Source of the DNA: Candidatus Marsarchaeota G2 archaeon ECH_B_1
Lineage (GTDB): Archaea; Thermoproteota; Thermoprotei_A; Marsarchaeales; Marsarchaeaceae
Assembly (NCBI GenBank): GCA_003019535.1
Contig: NEXG01000005.1
Span: forward strand, 1-51,592
Direction: 5' to 3'
DNA length: 51,592 bases
Shown: one piece after another, positions 24,683 through 34,200 of the stretch
How the letters are laid out: every line of letters starts with the position of its first letter
Numbering within the stretch: the stretch's first letter is position 1
Program-made: the position numbers and the translations under genes
The notes under the pieces: generated by a model
Told to the model about the DNA's origin: nothing
The model's input: only the letters and a program-made list of their open reading frames with translations
Database searches by the model: none

Positions 24683-25738
24683 ATGATCGAGGCGGAGCTC
24701 AAAGTAGACCTAGGCTCGGGGAGGCTCATGTGCACAGCGTGCGCCCGGCGCTGCCAGCTAGCACCCGAACAGGTTGGGCTATGCGGTGTAAGAAAGAATA
24801 TAGACGGCAAACTATACCTGCTAGTTTATGGGAGAGTTATAACTGGGCACGTTGACCCTATTGAGAAGAAGCCTGTGACACACTATAGGCCGGGTTCGAA
24901 AATATTCTCCATAGCAACCACGGGTTGCAACTGGCTGTGCCGCTACTGCCAGAACTATGATATAAGCCAGAGGAGGAAGGTTGAAGGGGAAGAGTACTCC
25001 CCATCCGAAATAGTGAAACTCGCTAAGAAGTATGGGTCGCAGGGCTTGGCTTACACCTACAACGAGCCCAGCATTTTTGTCGAGTTCGCGAGGGATATTG
25101 GGCTCGAAGCGCACAGGGTGGGTCTATTCAACATATTCGTCTCCAACGGGTTCTATACACCCGATACAGTGAGGCTACTCGGCGAATTCCTCGACTGTCT
25201 AACAGTGGACTTTAAGGGGAACGCTGAGACGAGCTTCGTGCAGAGGTTTATAGGCATACCCAGCGCACAGCCAATCTTCGACTCTCTGATAGAGATAAAG
25301 AAGAAGACTAATATACACGTGGAGATAACGGATCTCGTCGTGCCCAAGGTGGGAGACAACCTCGATGCTGCGAGACGCCTTTCACGCTGGGTGTACGACA
25401 ATCTGGGGCCAGACACCCCAATGCACTTTCTGAGATTCCACCCAGACTACAAGATGATGGATTTCCCCCTGACACCAATACCCACACTCGAAAGACACTA
25501 CGAGGTGGCCAAAGAGGAAGGCCTAAAATACGTCTACCTAGGAAATGTGCCCGGCCACAGGTACGAGAACACCTACTGCGCGGAGTGCGGCTTCCCCGTG
25601 GTTGAAAGATACGGCTTCCAAATCATTTCTTGGAATCTTGAAAAGGATAACCGCTGCCCGCGCTGCGGGGTGAAAATCCCCATACAGGGTGGCCTCGAAG
25701 AAACATTCCGCCAAGAGAGATTCATACCGGTCATCTGA
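24683..25738 (+). CDS. amrS: Radical SAM enzyme AmrS (AmmeMemoRadiSam system)
   Basis: Radical SAM protein of the AmmeMemoRadiSam group. The catalytic [4Fe-4S] motif is CNWLCRYC (cysteines near 82, 86 and 89). A second cysteine set lies at the amino end (CTACARRC, then GLCG), and a third, rubredoxin-like pair of CxxC lies near the carboxy end (CAECGF, CPRCGV), as in the family. YTYNEPSIF and HFLRFHPDYKM are further family landmarks. The ATG at 24683 is one codon after a TTG. The companion AMMECR1 and Memo genes are not in the window. About 350 residues. The reaction is not established from sequence. Confidence 0.93.
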   Translation: MIEAELKVDLGSGRLMCTACARRCQLAPEQVGLCGVRKNIDGKLYLLVYGRVITGHVDPIEKKPVTHYRPGSKIFSIATTGCNWLCRYCQNYDISQRRKVEGEEYSPSEIVKLAKKYGSQGLAYTYNEPSIFVEFARDIGLEAHRVGLFNIFVSNGFYTPDTVRLLGEFLDCLTVDFKGNAETSFVQRFIGIPSAQPIFDSLIEIKKKTNIHVEITDLVVPKVGDNLDAARRLSRWVYDNLGPDTPMHFLRFHPDYKMMDFPLTPIPTLERHYEVAKEEGLKYVYLGNVPGHRYENTYCAECGFPVVERYGFQIISWNLEKDNRCPRCGVKIPIQGGLEETFRQERFIPVI

Positions 25739-25888
25739 TAGGAGTGGCTACTTCACCCGTGAACCATCCTGTTAGATTGGAGCATCAAATTAGCCACGCA
25801 TAGGTTGAGTATGGCGGTGTGGAGCACCCCACCTAGTTAAAACAAGTTTTGGGGGCTAAGTTAGGTGGGGTTGGATATCAGGTGTTCT

Positions 25889-26257
25889 CTATGCTGGCTG
25901 TTTTAGTTGGTCATTGACGTATATTTTCTCTATTAGCGTGATTGAGCCGTCCTTTGGGCAGGGCTTGTCCTGTTTGGATATGAAGTCTCCGTTTGTGAAG
26001 GGCCTAGTGTATATGAAGCCACACGTGGGGCATCTCGCCTCGCTTATTATATCAACGTTTTCATCTTGGGGTGTGACTTTTACGAAGCTCACAGCGAATG
26101 CGAATATTGTGAGTGCAGCTAGTAATATAAGGCTATCAGAGTTAAGGCCTAGACCACTGTAGCCACCGTAGAACCCTCCAAATACGAACAATACAAATAG
26201 GACTATCAAGGATAGCATTATGGCTATGAATCTACCCGCATCGAATCTGTAAGGCAT
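25889..26257 (-). CDS. Two-span membrane protein with C-terminal zinc-ribbon-like domain
   Basis: A 122-residue protein: an amino-terminal hairpin of two membrane helices (FIAIMLSLIVLFVLFVFG and SLILLAALTIFAFAVSFV), then a soluble part with CPTCGFIYTR and DKPCPKDGSITLIEKIYV. The CxxC and the later single Cys with a nearby Asp/His-poor context could be an incomplete zinc ribbon. ATG start at 26257. No family recognised; it stands alone. Confidence 0.65.
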   Translation of the reverse strand: MPYRFDAGRFIAIMLSLIVLFVLFVFGGFYGGYSGLGLNSDSLILLAALTIFAFAVSFVKVTPQDENVDIISEARCPTCGFIYTRPFTNGDFISKQDKPCPKDGSITLIEKIYVNDQLKQPA

Positions 26258-26782
26258 CTAACTCACATATTATCTCACTTAGTAAGTGAGCTATTAAGCC
26301 AACACCAAAGCTGGTTTAGTGGCTTGTGCCATCGGGTGGCCTAACTGTCTATAAGGTTTAAAACCTCGTCTCAGGGGAGACGGTCGAATTCGCGCTTGGG
26401 GGTATCGTATACACGCATCGAATTTTTTGGTCTACTGTAGAAGAGTGGTGGTCCAAGTGTTCGGGCTTCCTATTTGGGTCACGAGTGTCCGCGGTGAGTG
26501 TAGCGGGGGATTCACGCGTGCGGATGGGTGCCTCGGTAACCCTCCTTAAGGTAGGCGTTCAAGTCAGCATAGAGGGGTAGGTACAAGGCTTCGCCCTCTA
26601 GGTGCAGTGGCTCACATGTTGTTACCTCTTTTCTGAGTCCTATGCGCACCGCGGTTACAGGGAGTCTACCATTTTTCCAAAGAATGGAAACCGCACGGTG
26701 TTGGCACGCGTGGCTTACAGCGGGATTCGGTAAGCTCGTTTGTGCACGTAATGGCTTTAAGTGTGTACGGATTTGTTTAGTG
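26258..26782. other. Intergenic region with a small perfect hairpin
   Basis: CGTCTC-AGGG-GAGACG (26367-26382) forms a 6-bp stem with a tetraloop. It is preceded by the small palindrome GGTTTAAAACC (26355-26365) and a TATA-like TATAAGG (about 26350-26356). A short RNA could start here, but nothing proves it. Otherwise empty up to the leaderless start at 26783. Confidence 0.35.
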
Positions 26783-28819
26783 GTGTCTAGGAGAAAGAAT
26801 GGGCTCTACTTCGAGTTGGGTTTAGCCCAACCTGTCAGGTGGCGTAGGTGGTCTCGCGGCGTCTTCGGGCTGGCTGCTAGATTGGATAAGCCTGTGTTCT
26901 TGAATATTGGTGCTGTTTGGTCGAGGTGGTGTTCTGAGATGGATTCCAAGGTGTTCACCGCTGGGCAACTCGCGGGTCTTTTGAATGAGAACTTTGTTTG
27001 TGTTAGGGTTGATAGGGATGAGGAGCCGAATGTTGACAGGGTTTTCCAGTCGGCTGTGGGTGGGGGCTACCCCGTGAACTGTGTTCTCACACCCGACGGT
27101 AGGGTGGTTGTCGCGGCTAACTTCCTCCCACTTCAAGGGTCGGCGGGGGAGGCTGGCTTGATGGGTTTAGTTGCGAGAGTCGCGGAGCTTTGGAGGAGTG
27201 ATAGGCAGTCCCTGCTGAAGAGTGCGAGGAGTCTGGATCATCCCTCGCTTAGTCCGCAGCCCTTGAGGCTGAGCCCTTCGCTTGTGGATGAATGCGTGGT
27301 CAGGTTGCTCATGGACTACGACTGGGAGCTTGGAGGTGTGGGTGTAGGCCTGCAGCGCAGGTTTCCCCAGCCTACGGTTAATAGGCTGCTTCTCTCGTAT
27401 GCTTCACGCTCGGGTGACACGCTCGGCGTGCAAGCCTCCTCCATAACTCTACGTAAGATGTATTATGGAGGCATAATGGATCAGGTGGGTGGTGGTTTTC
27501 ATCGTAACGCGGATGCTGAGTGGCTTGTGCCCAGCTTTGAGAAGCTTTTGGTGGATAACGCGGAGGCCGCGTTGGATTACGCGAACCAGTATGCGGCAAC
27601 ACGTGACGAAGAGTTTCTAGACGCACTCAACCTGACTCTCAGCTTTATGCTATCAGACTTGGGGGTTGAAGGGGGATTCGCGGTAAGTTTGGCCTCAGAC
27701 GGGGAAAGGGAGGGTGAATACTATACTTGGACGCCAGCTGAAGTTGATGAGGCCCTCGGCTCAGTGCTTGGTGGTGTTGGTAGGAGGCTTTTCGGGGTGC
27801 ACCCAATAGCTGTTTCAGCTGACCCCTACTCGCCGAGTAGGGAGACCACGCGGGGTGTTGTTGCGGGTAGAATTGTTTTGCGCAGGATGTTCGATATACT
27901 CGACCTGGCGTCGACGCTGGGCGTAAGCAGCCACCAAGCTTGGAAGACGCTTCAAGATATAAGATTGAAGATGAAGGCTTACAGGGACGCCAAAAGGAGG
28001 AAGCCCAGAAGAGATGAAACGCCCTATACATATCCAAACATGCTTGCGGTGGAGTCGATGCTTGTCGGCTACGCCGTAACCGGATTCAGCCGTTCAGAGT
28101 GGCTTACGAAGGCGCTGGTAGTTCTGGATAGGCTCACACCTAGGGTTACTAGGCGGTTGGATGGTGGTCGAGAGGGCTTGGCGGAGGACTATGGGGCATC
28201 GCTAAACGCGCTTCTCACGGCATATGAGGTCACTGGTAACCTCAGGCTCTTAGAGCTGGCCTCATCTGTTGCGGGGAGGTTGAAGAGTTTTATGGTGGCC
28301 GATGGATTTAGGGATGAGTTAAGGGGGACACCGACTTTGTCAAAGCTGGATTCACCCAACGAGTCGCCCAACTCCATATGCCTCAGAGGTGTTCTAAGGC
28401 TGTGCGCAATACTGGATGATGCAAGATGGCTTGAGGCTGTGGGTGGGCTTCTTCCAAACCTGATGGGTGGTCTTAGTAGATACAAGGAGGTTTTCGTTGC
28501 AGGCCTCTACTCTAATTTGGATAGGTTTATGAATGGGGCTGTCCACTTTGTCGTGGTTGATGCGGGTGATGGTAGGGCTGATATGCTTCATAGGGCGGGG
28601 CTCATGGCTTATCACCCCTTTAAGGTTGTGGAGAGGGTCGCGCTGGAGGTTTTAGGTGAACACCCTAATCCAGCTGTGAGGGGGCTGCCACGTAGTGGTC
28701 AGAGCAGGGCTTATGTGAGGAGGGGTTGGAGGTCGAGTTTCGCGGAGTCCACGGATAGACCCGAAGGCGTGCTTAAACATCTGGAAACAATGCTTCATGA
28801 ATCATATAATTACTCATAA
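26783..28819 (+). CDS. Thioredoxin-fold/epimerase-like protein of the DUF255 (YyaL/SSP411) family
   Basis: Two-domain protein: an amino-terminal thioredoxin-like domain (to about 150) followed by an (alpha/alpha)6 barrel like N-acylglucosamine 2-epimerase. Family pattern: QPVRWRRWS, KPVFLNIGAVWSRWCSEM, VCVRVDREE-like VRVDRDEEPNVDR, GGGYPVNCVLTPDG, GGIMDQVGGGFHRNADAEW, VPSFEKLLVDNAEA, EYYTWTPAEV. The usual CHWC is SRWC here, so only the second Cys (C50) remains and disulfide chemistry is unlikely. A longer frame begins at 26642, but GTG 26780/26783 follows a TTTAAG box at about 26754-26759 and matches the family's amino end. Function of the family is not established. Confidence 0.85.
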   Translation: MSRRKNGLYFELGLAQPVRWRRWSRGVFGLAARLDKPVFLNIGAVWSRWCSEMDSKVFTAGQLAGLLNENFVCVRVDRDEEPNVDRVFQSAVGGGYPVNCVLTPDGRVVVAANFLPLQGSAGEAGLMGLVARVAELWRSDRQSLLKSARSLDHPSLSPQPLRLSPSLVDECVVRLLMDYDWELGGVGVGLQRRFPQPTVNRLLLSYASRSGDTLGVQASSITLRKMYYGGIMDQVGGGFHRNADAEWLVPSFEKLLVDNAEAALDYANQYAATRDEEFLDALNLTLSFMLSDLGVEGGFAVSLASDGEREGEYYTWTPAEVDEALGSVLGGVGRRLFGVHPIAVSADPYSPSRETTRGVVAGRIVLRRMFDILDLASTLGVSSHQAWKTLQDIRLKMKAYRDAKRRKPRRDETPYTYPNMLAVESMLVGYAVTGFSRSEWLTKALVVLDRLTPRVTRRLDGGREGLAEDYGASLNALLTAYEVTGNLRLLELASSVAGRLKSFMVADGFRDELRGTPTLSKLDSPNESPNSICLRGVLRLCAILDDARWLEAVGGLLPNLMGGLSRYKEVFVAGLYSNLDRFMNGAVHFVVVDAGDGRADMLHRAGLMAYHPFKVVERVALEVLGEHPNPAVRGLPRSGQSRAYVRRGWRSSFAESTDRPEGVLKHLETMLHESYNYS

Positions 28820-28820
28820 T

Positions 28821-28830
28821 ATTTATATTT
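28821..28830 (+). promoter_or_regulatory. TATA box of the ferritin-like gene
   Basis: ATTTATATTT centred about 25 bp before GTG 28849/ATG 28852, in the 30-bp gap after the DUF255-like gene. Predicts separate, leaderless transcription. Confidence 0.6.
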
Positions 28831-28851
28831 GAAGGTGCGTTTTAAATAGTG

Positions 28852-29865
28852 ATGGAAATGTATGATTACTCTAAGGATCCGGAGTTTCCTCCAGAATCTA
28901 TATACCCATTAGACTGGGATTTTGACACAAGCCCCCAGACGTGGAGGCTCTACTCACGTGCTAAGCGGGAGCAGTGGGATGAGGATCAGATAGACTGGGC
29001 GAAGCTTGAGGAGATAGCTTCGGGGCTTGAGCGCAAGCAGAGGCTTGGTGTTGCATACTGGTGGTGTGTTCTGGCCACATTCGACAACGCGGCGCCAGTC
29101 TTCGGGTACGCCATGGTGAAAAGCCATGAGAGGCACATACCCACAGCGTACAGGTCGTTTATATCCACGATCACATTCGATGAGAACAGGCACTGCATGG
29201 TGTGTGGTAGGGCTTCGCAGTGTATGTTTAAGGGTTTCCCACGCGGTTTTAAGCCACAGGATGAGCTGGAGAGGAAGGCTGCTAGAAACGTGTTGTGGAC
29301 TTGGTATAATGGTGCGCGTTACTGGAATGCTTACAAGGAGGCGTACAACAAGTACACCTTTGACGTGCTGCTCACATCGTTCATGATGGGGGAAGCAGCG
29401 GCTACAACTATCTTCAGCGAGATGGGTGATGGGGCGAAGATACCTCAGTTCAAGCAAGTGTTCAGGCAGATTTCACTCGACGAAACGAGACACTACGCCT
29501 TCACCCACGTGTTGCTGCAGGACAACCTCCCCAAGATGGATGAATCGAGGAAGATGATGGTCACCAAGCAGATAAGGGCTGGATTCATCTTCCTATCCCT
29601 TATAATGTATAGGCCACCCAAGGACTTCTGGAAGCTTCCACACGACTATGAGGAGGTGCACTTTAAGATGGAGGATCTCGCAAGAGACGCAGGTCTCGGT
29701 GTTCCCTCACTTGAAGAGAAAGAGAAGGCTTGGCGGGAAGCTGTGCTAAGAGTGGGTGCAGCAGTATCCAAGTATGGAGTAAAGTTCCCAGAGATCCCAG
29801 AGCTGGGAATAAGCGGGGAGGAAGTTGAAGGAGTATCAGAGGAGGACGTTATACCCGTCTTCTGA
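28852..29865 (+). CDS. Ferritin-like diiron-carboxylate protein (R2/AurF-like oxidase candidate)
   Basis: A 337-residue all-helical protein with a four-helix diiron pattern: E111-x2-H114 in FDENRH, E181 in MMGEAAAT and E211-x2-H214 in LDETRHYAF; the first-helix ligand may be D78 in ATFDNAAP. These resemble ribonucleotide-reductase R2-like oxidases and AurF-type N-oxygenases; overall similarity is too weak for me to choose. Unusually, ligand H114 is followed at once by three cysteines (C115, C118, C124: HCMVCGR then QCMF). Leaderless GTG/ATG start. Cytosolic; no ribonucleotide reductase large subunit nearby. Probable oxygen- or peroxide-dependent oxidase. Confidence 0.75.
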   Translation: MEMYDYSKDPEFPPESIYPLDWDFDTSPQTWRLYSRAKREQWDEDQIDWAKLEEIASGLERKQRLGVAYWWCVLATFDNAAPVFGYAMVKSHERHIPTAYRSFISTITFDENRHCMVCGRASQCMFKGFPRGFKPQDELERKAARNVLWTWYNGARYWNAYKEAYNKYTFDVLLTSFMMGEAAATTIFSEMGDGAKIPQFKQVFRQISLDETRHYAFTHVLLQDNLPKMDESRKMMVTKQIRAGFIFLSLIMYRPPKDFWKLPHDYEEVHFKMEDLARDAGLGVPSLEEKEKAWREAVLRVGAAVSKYGVKFPEIPELGISGEEVEGVSEEDVIPVF

Positions 29866-29945
29866 GTTTTGTGTTCGTAATAGTTATGACTAAGTCATCC
29901 ACTCTGTTTATGAGCAAGTTTTCTTCAGTTTTTGATGTATCAAAG

Positions 29946-29955
29946 CTTATTTATA
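29946..29955 (+). promoter_or_regulatory. TATA box of the AbrB-PhoU gene
   Basis: CTTATTTATA centred about 28 bp before ATG 29979; leaderless transcript predicted. Confidence 0.5.
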
Positions 29956-29978
29956 CCCATATATTTATGGGATAATAT

Positions 29979-30908
29979 ATGAATAAACCGCTTCGCAGGC
30001 TACAGAAAATCAAGGGCGGAAGCTTTATCATAAGCCTCCCAAGCGAGTGGGTCAGGCAGCATGGGCTCACCTCTGGGAGCGAGCTCCTTGTGTACAACTC
30101 GGGTGGATCACTCAAAGTTGTTATACCCACCCAGCCGAACAATGCGAGGGAACTAGAGCTCACAGACATTGAGTACACAAAATACCTCCTATCATCATAC
30201 TATATGCAGGGAGTGTCCCAGATCAGGGTGTACTCCAAGGGGGTTATGGGTCAAGAGCAGAAGCGCGAGCTAAGGAACCTGCAGCTCTCACACGCTGGGC
30301 TACAGGTGGAGGAGGAAGGGTTCGACTATATTAGATTCAGCGTGAGAGCCCAAGAACCGAAGGATATACGCGCGGAGGTTGAGAGATTCGGCTCCCAAAT
30401 ACTTCAGCTTGTACGTGACCTCGCATGCGCAGCGGCTCAGCCCTCGAAGGAGATGTGCGAGGATATATATACAAGGTGTGACCAGCTCCTCAAAAACTAT
30501 AGGCTTATAATAAGAACACTAGCACTTGGCTCACAGCGTGAGTTCGAACTCAACCTAGGCTTACCCACCAAGGATCTGATACTCTACGCGGTGGCGGTAA
30601 GAGACCTTGGCCGCACACTCACACACATCAAGAACGCGTCGCAAACCCTTATGAAGGATGAAAAGGGTTCAAGTGTACTGAGTAATACGCTGAACCTAGT
30701 AAGCGAGATGTTTGAAAGAGCACTCAGAATGTTCCTCACAGAACAACTCGACGGGGTGCAGGAGATTAGGGAATCAATGAAAAAAGTGGAGCAACTCACT
30801 GCTGGAGACGTGAATGCTGGATCCGACTTCGCGAAATCAGTGGTGCGCTTGGCCTCCTATTCAGTGGCGCTCATGGATGACGCGGTCCACAAATCGATAA
30901 GAGTCTAG
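29979..30908 (+). CDS. PhoU-like phosphate regulator with N-terminal AbrB domain
   Basis: A 309-residue cytoplasmic protein. Residues 1-50 are an AbrB/SpoVT DNA-binding domain (RRLQKIKGGSFIISLPSEWV, HGLTSGSELLVY), a fusion typical of archaeal PhoU-like regulators. The rest is two PhoU-type three-helix bundles, with metal-site-like acidic positions in AVAVRDLGRTLTHIKNAS and SYSVALMDDAVHKSIRV. Expected role: sensing phosphate transport status and regulating the transport genes; none of these (PstSCAB, Pit) is within the window. Leaderless ATG. Confidence 0.88.
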   Translation: MNKPLRRLQKIKGGSFIISLPSEWVRQHGLTSGSELLVYNSGGSLKVVIPTQPNNARELELTDIEYTKYLLSSYYMQGVSQIRVYSKGVMGQEQKRELRNLQLSHAGLQVEEEGFDYIRFSVRAQEPKDIRAEVERFGSQILQLVRDLACAAAQPSKEMCEDIYTRCDQLLKNYRLIIRTLALGSQREFELNLGLPTKDLILYAVAVRDLGRTLTHIKNASQTLMKDEKGSSVLSNTLNLVSEMFERALRMFLTEQLDGVQEIRESMKKVEQLTAGDVNAGSDFAKSVVRLASYSVALMDDAVHKSIRV

Positions 30909-31259
30909 GTTCAAGAATAACCCACAAAACATCTCATTTCTTTTAGCACAGCAAAACATCATGACTCTGAGTAAAGTCGCGCTGTTAGGCGCTATACAAC
31001 GATCTTAAAAAGACTCAATAGCGATTCTAATTCTTACTCATCACCTTAATACTGGGTAAAATCGGTGTAAATCTTTCCAGTGAAAGACGTGTCTCCGGTA
31101 ACCTTTGGAGGGTAGCCACCGAGTTGTGGGCCAAGTTTGACGCAACCTAAACGCCTCGTTCTCGATCTACCCTGGAAGCGATTCTACTTCAAAACACTGT
31201 GGCTAATGGCTCTAAAGAAAGGTTTAATACACTGTTCTTGAAGTTAGGTAACTGATTTT
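30909..31259. other. Intergenic region upstream of the protease operon
   Basis: No gene. GTTTAATA at about 31222-31229 is a TATA-like box roughly 32 bp before the ATG at 31260, so the protease operon has a very short leader. No clear operator seen. Confidence 0.45.
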
Positions 31260-34200
31260 ATGTTTAAACCGTTTAGTTTCGTGGTTTTAGTTATTATAGT
31301 GAGTATGGTTATAGCTACCGCTCCAAACGCTTCTGGGACCTTAGGGTACACTCAGGCCTCCTATGTTGGTCCCCCCCTTCTTGGGAGTGCTATTAAGCCT
31401 CTTCCAGCAAACTCTGAGGTCTGGTTGAGTTTCTTTCTGCCTCCCAGTAACTCCTCATCGATCAATTTTGTGGCCGAACAGGTTTCTCTCAAACACTTCC
31501 ACCCACTCAGCCAAGACGGGCTTCTGGGATACTATGCTCCCAATCAGAGTGAGTTTAATGGTGTGCTACACTTCTTGAACTCGCATGGCTTCAAGATCGT
31601 CTATGTGAGCCCAGACAGGTTCTCGATTGAAGGCTACGCCGAAGCATCCACAGTTGAATCACTCTTCCACACCACTTTGTATACATACAGCTACCAGGGC
31701 GAAACCTACTATGCACCCTCAACCCCTCCTCAGATCCCAAGCGGGCTGCAGGGGGTTGAGATAAGTGGGCTAACAAACCGAACACTAATACAGCCACAGT
31801 ACATTGTTTTGGGCGCGCTGAACGGCACCAGGATTGTGCCCTCAAACCTCCCACGCTCCACACCCAGTGTTGGGCTCACAACCGCCGCAACCTATTACGG
31901 CCCTAACGTGTTAGAGGATGCGTATGGCGTGAACACCCTTCTATCGAAGGGCTATGGGGGTAGGGGTCAAAGCATAGCGATCATTGATGCCTACGGTGAC
32001 CCACTCATCCAGCAAGACCTCGCGGCCTTCGACCAAGAGTTCGGCTTACCACCGGTCAACCTAACCATAGTCCCCGTGGGACCCTACCACCCCGAATACG
32101 GTGTGGCCACTGGATGGGATGTTGAGACTGCTCTCGACGTTGAGGCTGTTCACAGTATGGCTCCCTATGCACATATATACTTAGTGGTTGGCTTCAACCC
32201 AGTGGATGTCGCAAACGCCCTATTTGAAGCGATTGATTACGTGGTGAGTTCCGATCTGGCTAACGTCACAAGTATGAGTTGGGGTGGACCTGAGAACCTC
32301 TTCGGCGAGTCGGGGTTCTACTACTCGGGATTTCTGAATTACCCTTACGCTGACTACTACTTTGCGCTCGGAGCCGCTGAGGGTATATCTTTCTTTGCTG
32401 CGAGTGGTGATGAAGGTGCTTATGGGGGTACGCCAACCACGTATGGTAGCGTCCTGTTCCCAGCGTCTTCCCCGTTTGTGACAGCCGTGGGTGGAACAAC
32501 ACTCTACGTGAACGTCACATCTGGCTCAATAAGCCGGATGAATGCGAATGCAACTTACTCCTACGAGGAGGCGTGGAGCATATCCCCCGACTACTCGGGT
32601 GAGACGGTGTCCTCTGGGGGTGGTTACAGCACGCTGTTTCCGAAACCCTGGTACCAGATGGGGGTTGGCAGCTCAGTGTTCAGAAGCGTCCCCGACGTAG
32701 CCGCGGATGCAAACCCCTACACCGGCTTTGTCGTTCTGGTTGAAGGCCAAAAAGAAGTCGTAGGTGGCACAAGCCTGGCAACGCCTCTCTGGGCGGGCAT
32801 GACCTCCCTCCTTGACGAATACCTGAATGAGCCGCTCGGTCTACTTAACACCTACCTCTACCGCATCTACCAGAATGCATCGCTCTACTCTCAGGCGTTC
32901 CATCAGGTTAGCTTCGGATATAACGGCGCCTACTACGCATCGCGGGGATATAACTTGGTGACCGGACTAGGCTCGCCGGACCTCCCAGCGCTCGCGCAGG
33001 CCATCAAGAGTCTACCTCCACAGCTCGGAGTGGCGGTCACTCTGGGTGGGAGCGGCTCCTCTTTCCCACAGTTCTACTATGGTTCCACCGTCAGTGTGGG
33101 TGCGGCTATAACTTATCCCAACGGCACACTGGTTACGTCAGGTTCCTTCACTGCGTACGTTTATAATTCTGAGGGTGAATACGCCAGTGTGCCCTTGAGC
33201 TTTAATGGCTCCGAGTGGGTTGGCTCATTCACGGTTGGCTCCGGCGCACCCCCAAACACGTGGAGTGTAGTAGTCGAAGGCTCATCGGGGGGGATCGAAG
33301 GCTCAGGGGGCGCGGACATGCAGGTAGGCTTGAGTGTAGTCATAGTTCAGCCAGTACCCTATCCCTACGGTCCACCCATACCCCCCAACCAGCCTTTCAC
33401 TGTGACCGCCGCTGTAACATATCCTGATGGCTCGCCAGCCATCAACGCCTCCGTTACAGCGCTCTTCGAAAGGAACGGTGTGCCCATATTCAATGTGAGT
33501 CTTCTCCCCGTGAGCGATGAGCCAGGCGTATACGCAGGCGGGTACGCCCTCTTACCCAACCTCCCTCAAGGGGTGTACACGATGGTTGTGGACGCCAACC
33601 TCTCAGGCCAGTTGGGGGAGGCCTATACCTACGAGTACTTCGGAGAAGCGCTACTTATATCCACAATAATAACACCCTCACTCGACGCATTACCCTCAGC
33701 CTCGCCGGGTCAAACAATAACGCTATACACCGAGAGCCTTTCAGCCTCCGGGGGAGGGGTCTTCACCTCTAATGTGACGGCTGAATTCTTCAGTCCGGAT
33801 GGAGAGCTGGCCGCCAAGGTATACCTCAAGCCAGCCCCAAACGAGGTGCAATATGGCATTCTAAACCTGTTCTTCCTGCAGGAGGCGAACTTTACAGTCC
33901 CAGCCAACTTCTCGGCTGGCTTCTACACGGTGGTCTTTAACTCCACGTATGACGGCTCCTCAGGAATAGAGCAAGGCGTTTATGCGACTGCACTATACAT
34001 ATCGAATAAAGAGTTGGCATACCGTGTCCAAGCTCCATCGGAGGCATTAGAGGGTCAAACGCTTAATGTGAAGGCGTGGATATACTATCCTAACGGCACC
34101 CAGGTCACACGTGGCGTATTCATGCTAACGGCTCAGCCTGTGAACTATAATTTTGAATCATATATATTCGAAGAGAACACGGGTGTGCCGATGCAGTATA

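Noticed and set aside
26642-26782. Upstream extension of the DUF255-like protein
   Set aside because: The extra 47 residues lack family similarity, and the TATA-like box near 26754 places the RNA start at GTG 26780/26783.
28954-29457. 167-codon minus-strand frame
   Set aside because: Antisense to the ferritin-like gene, whose diiron motifs prove the plus-strand frame.
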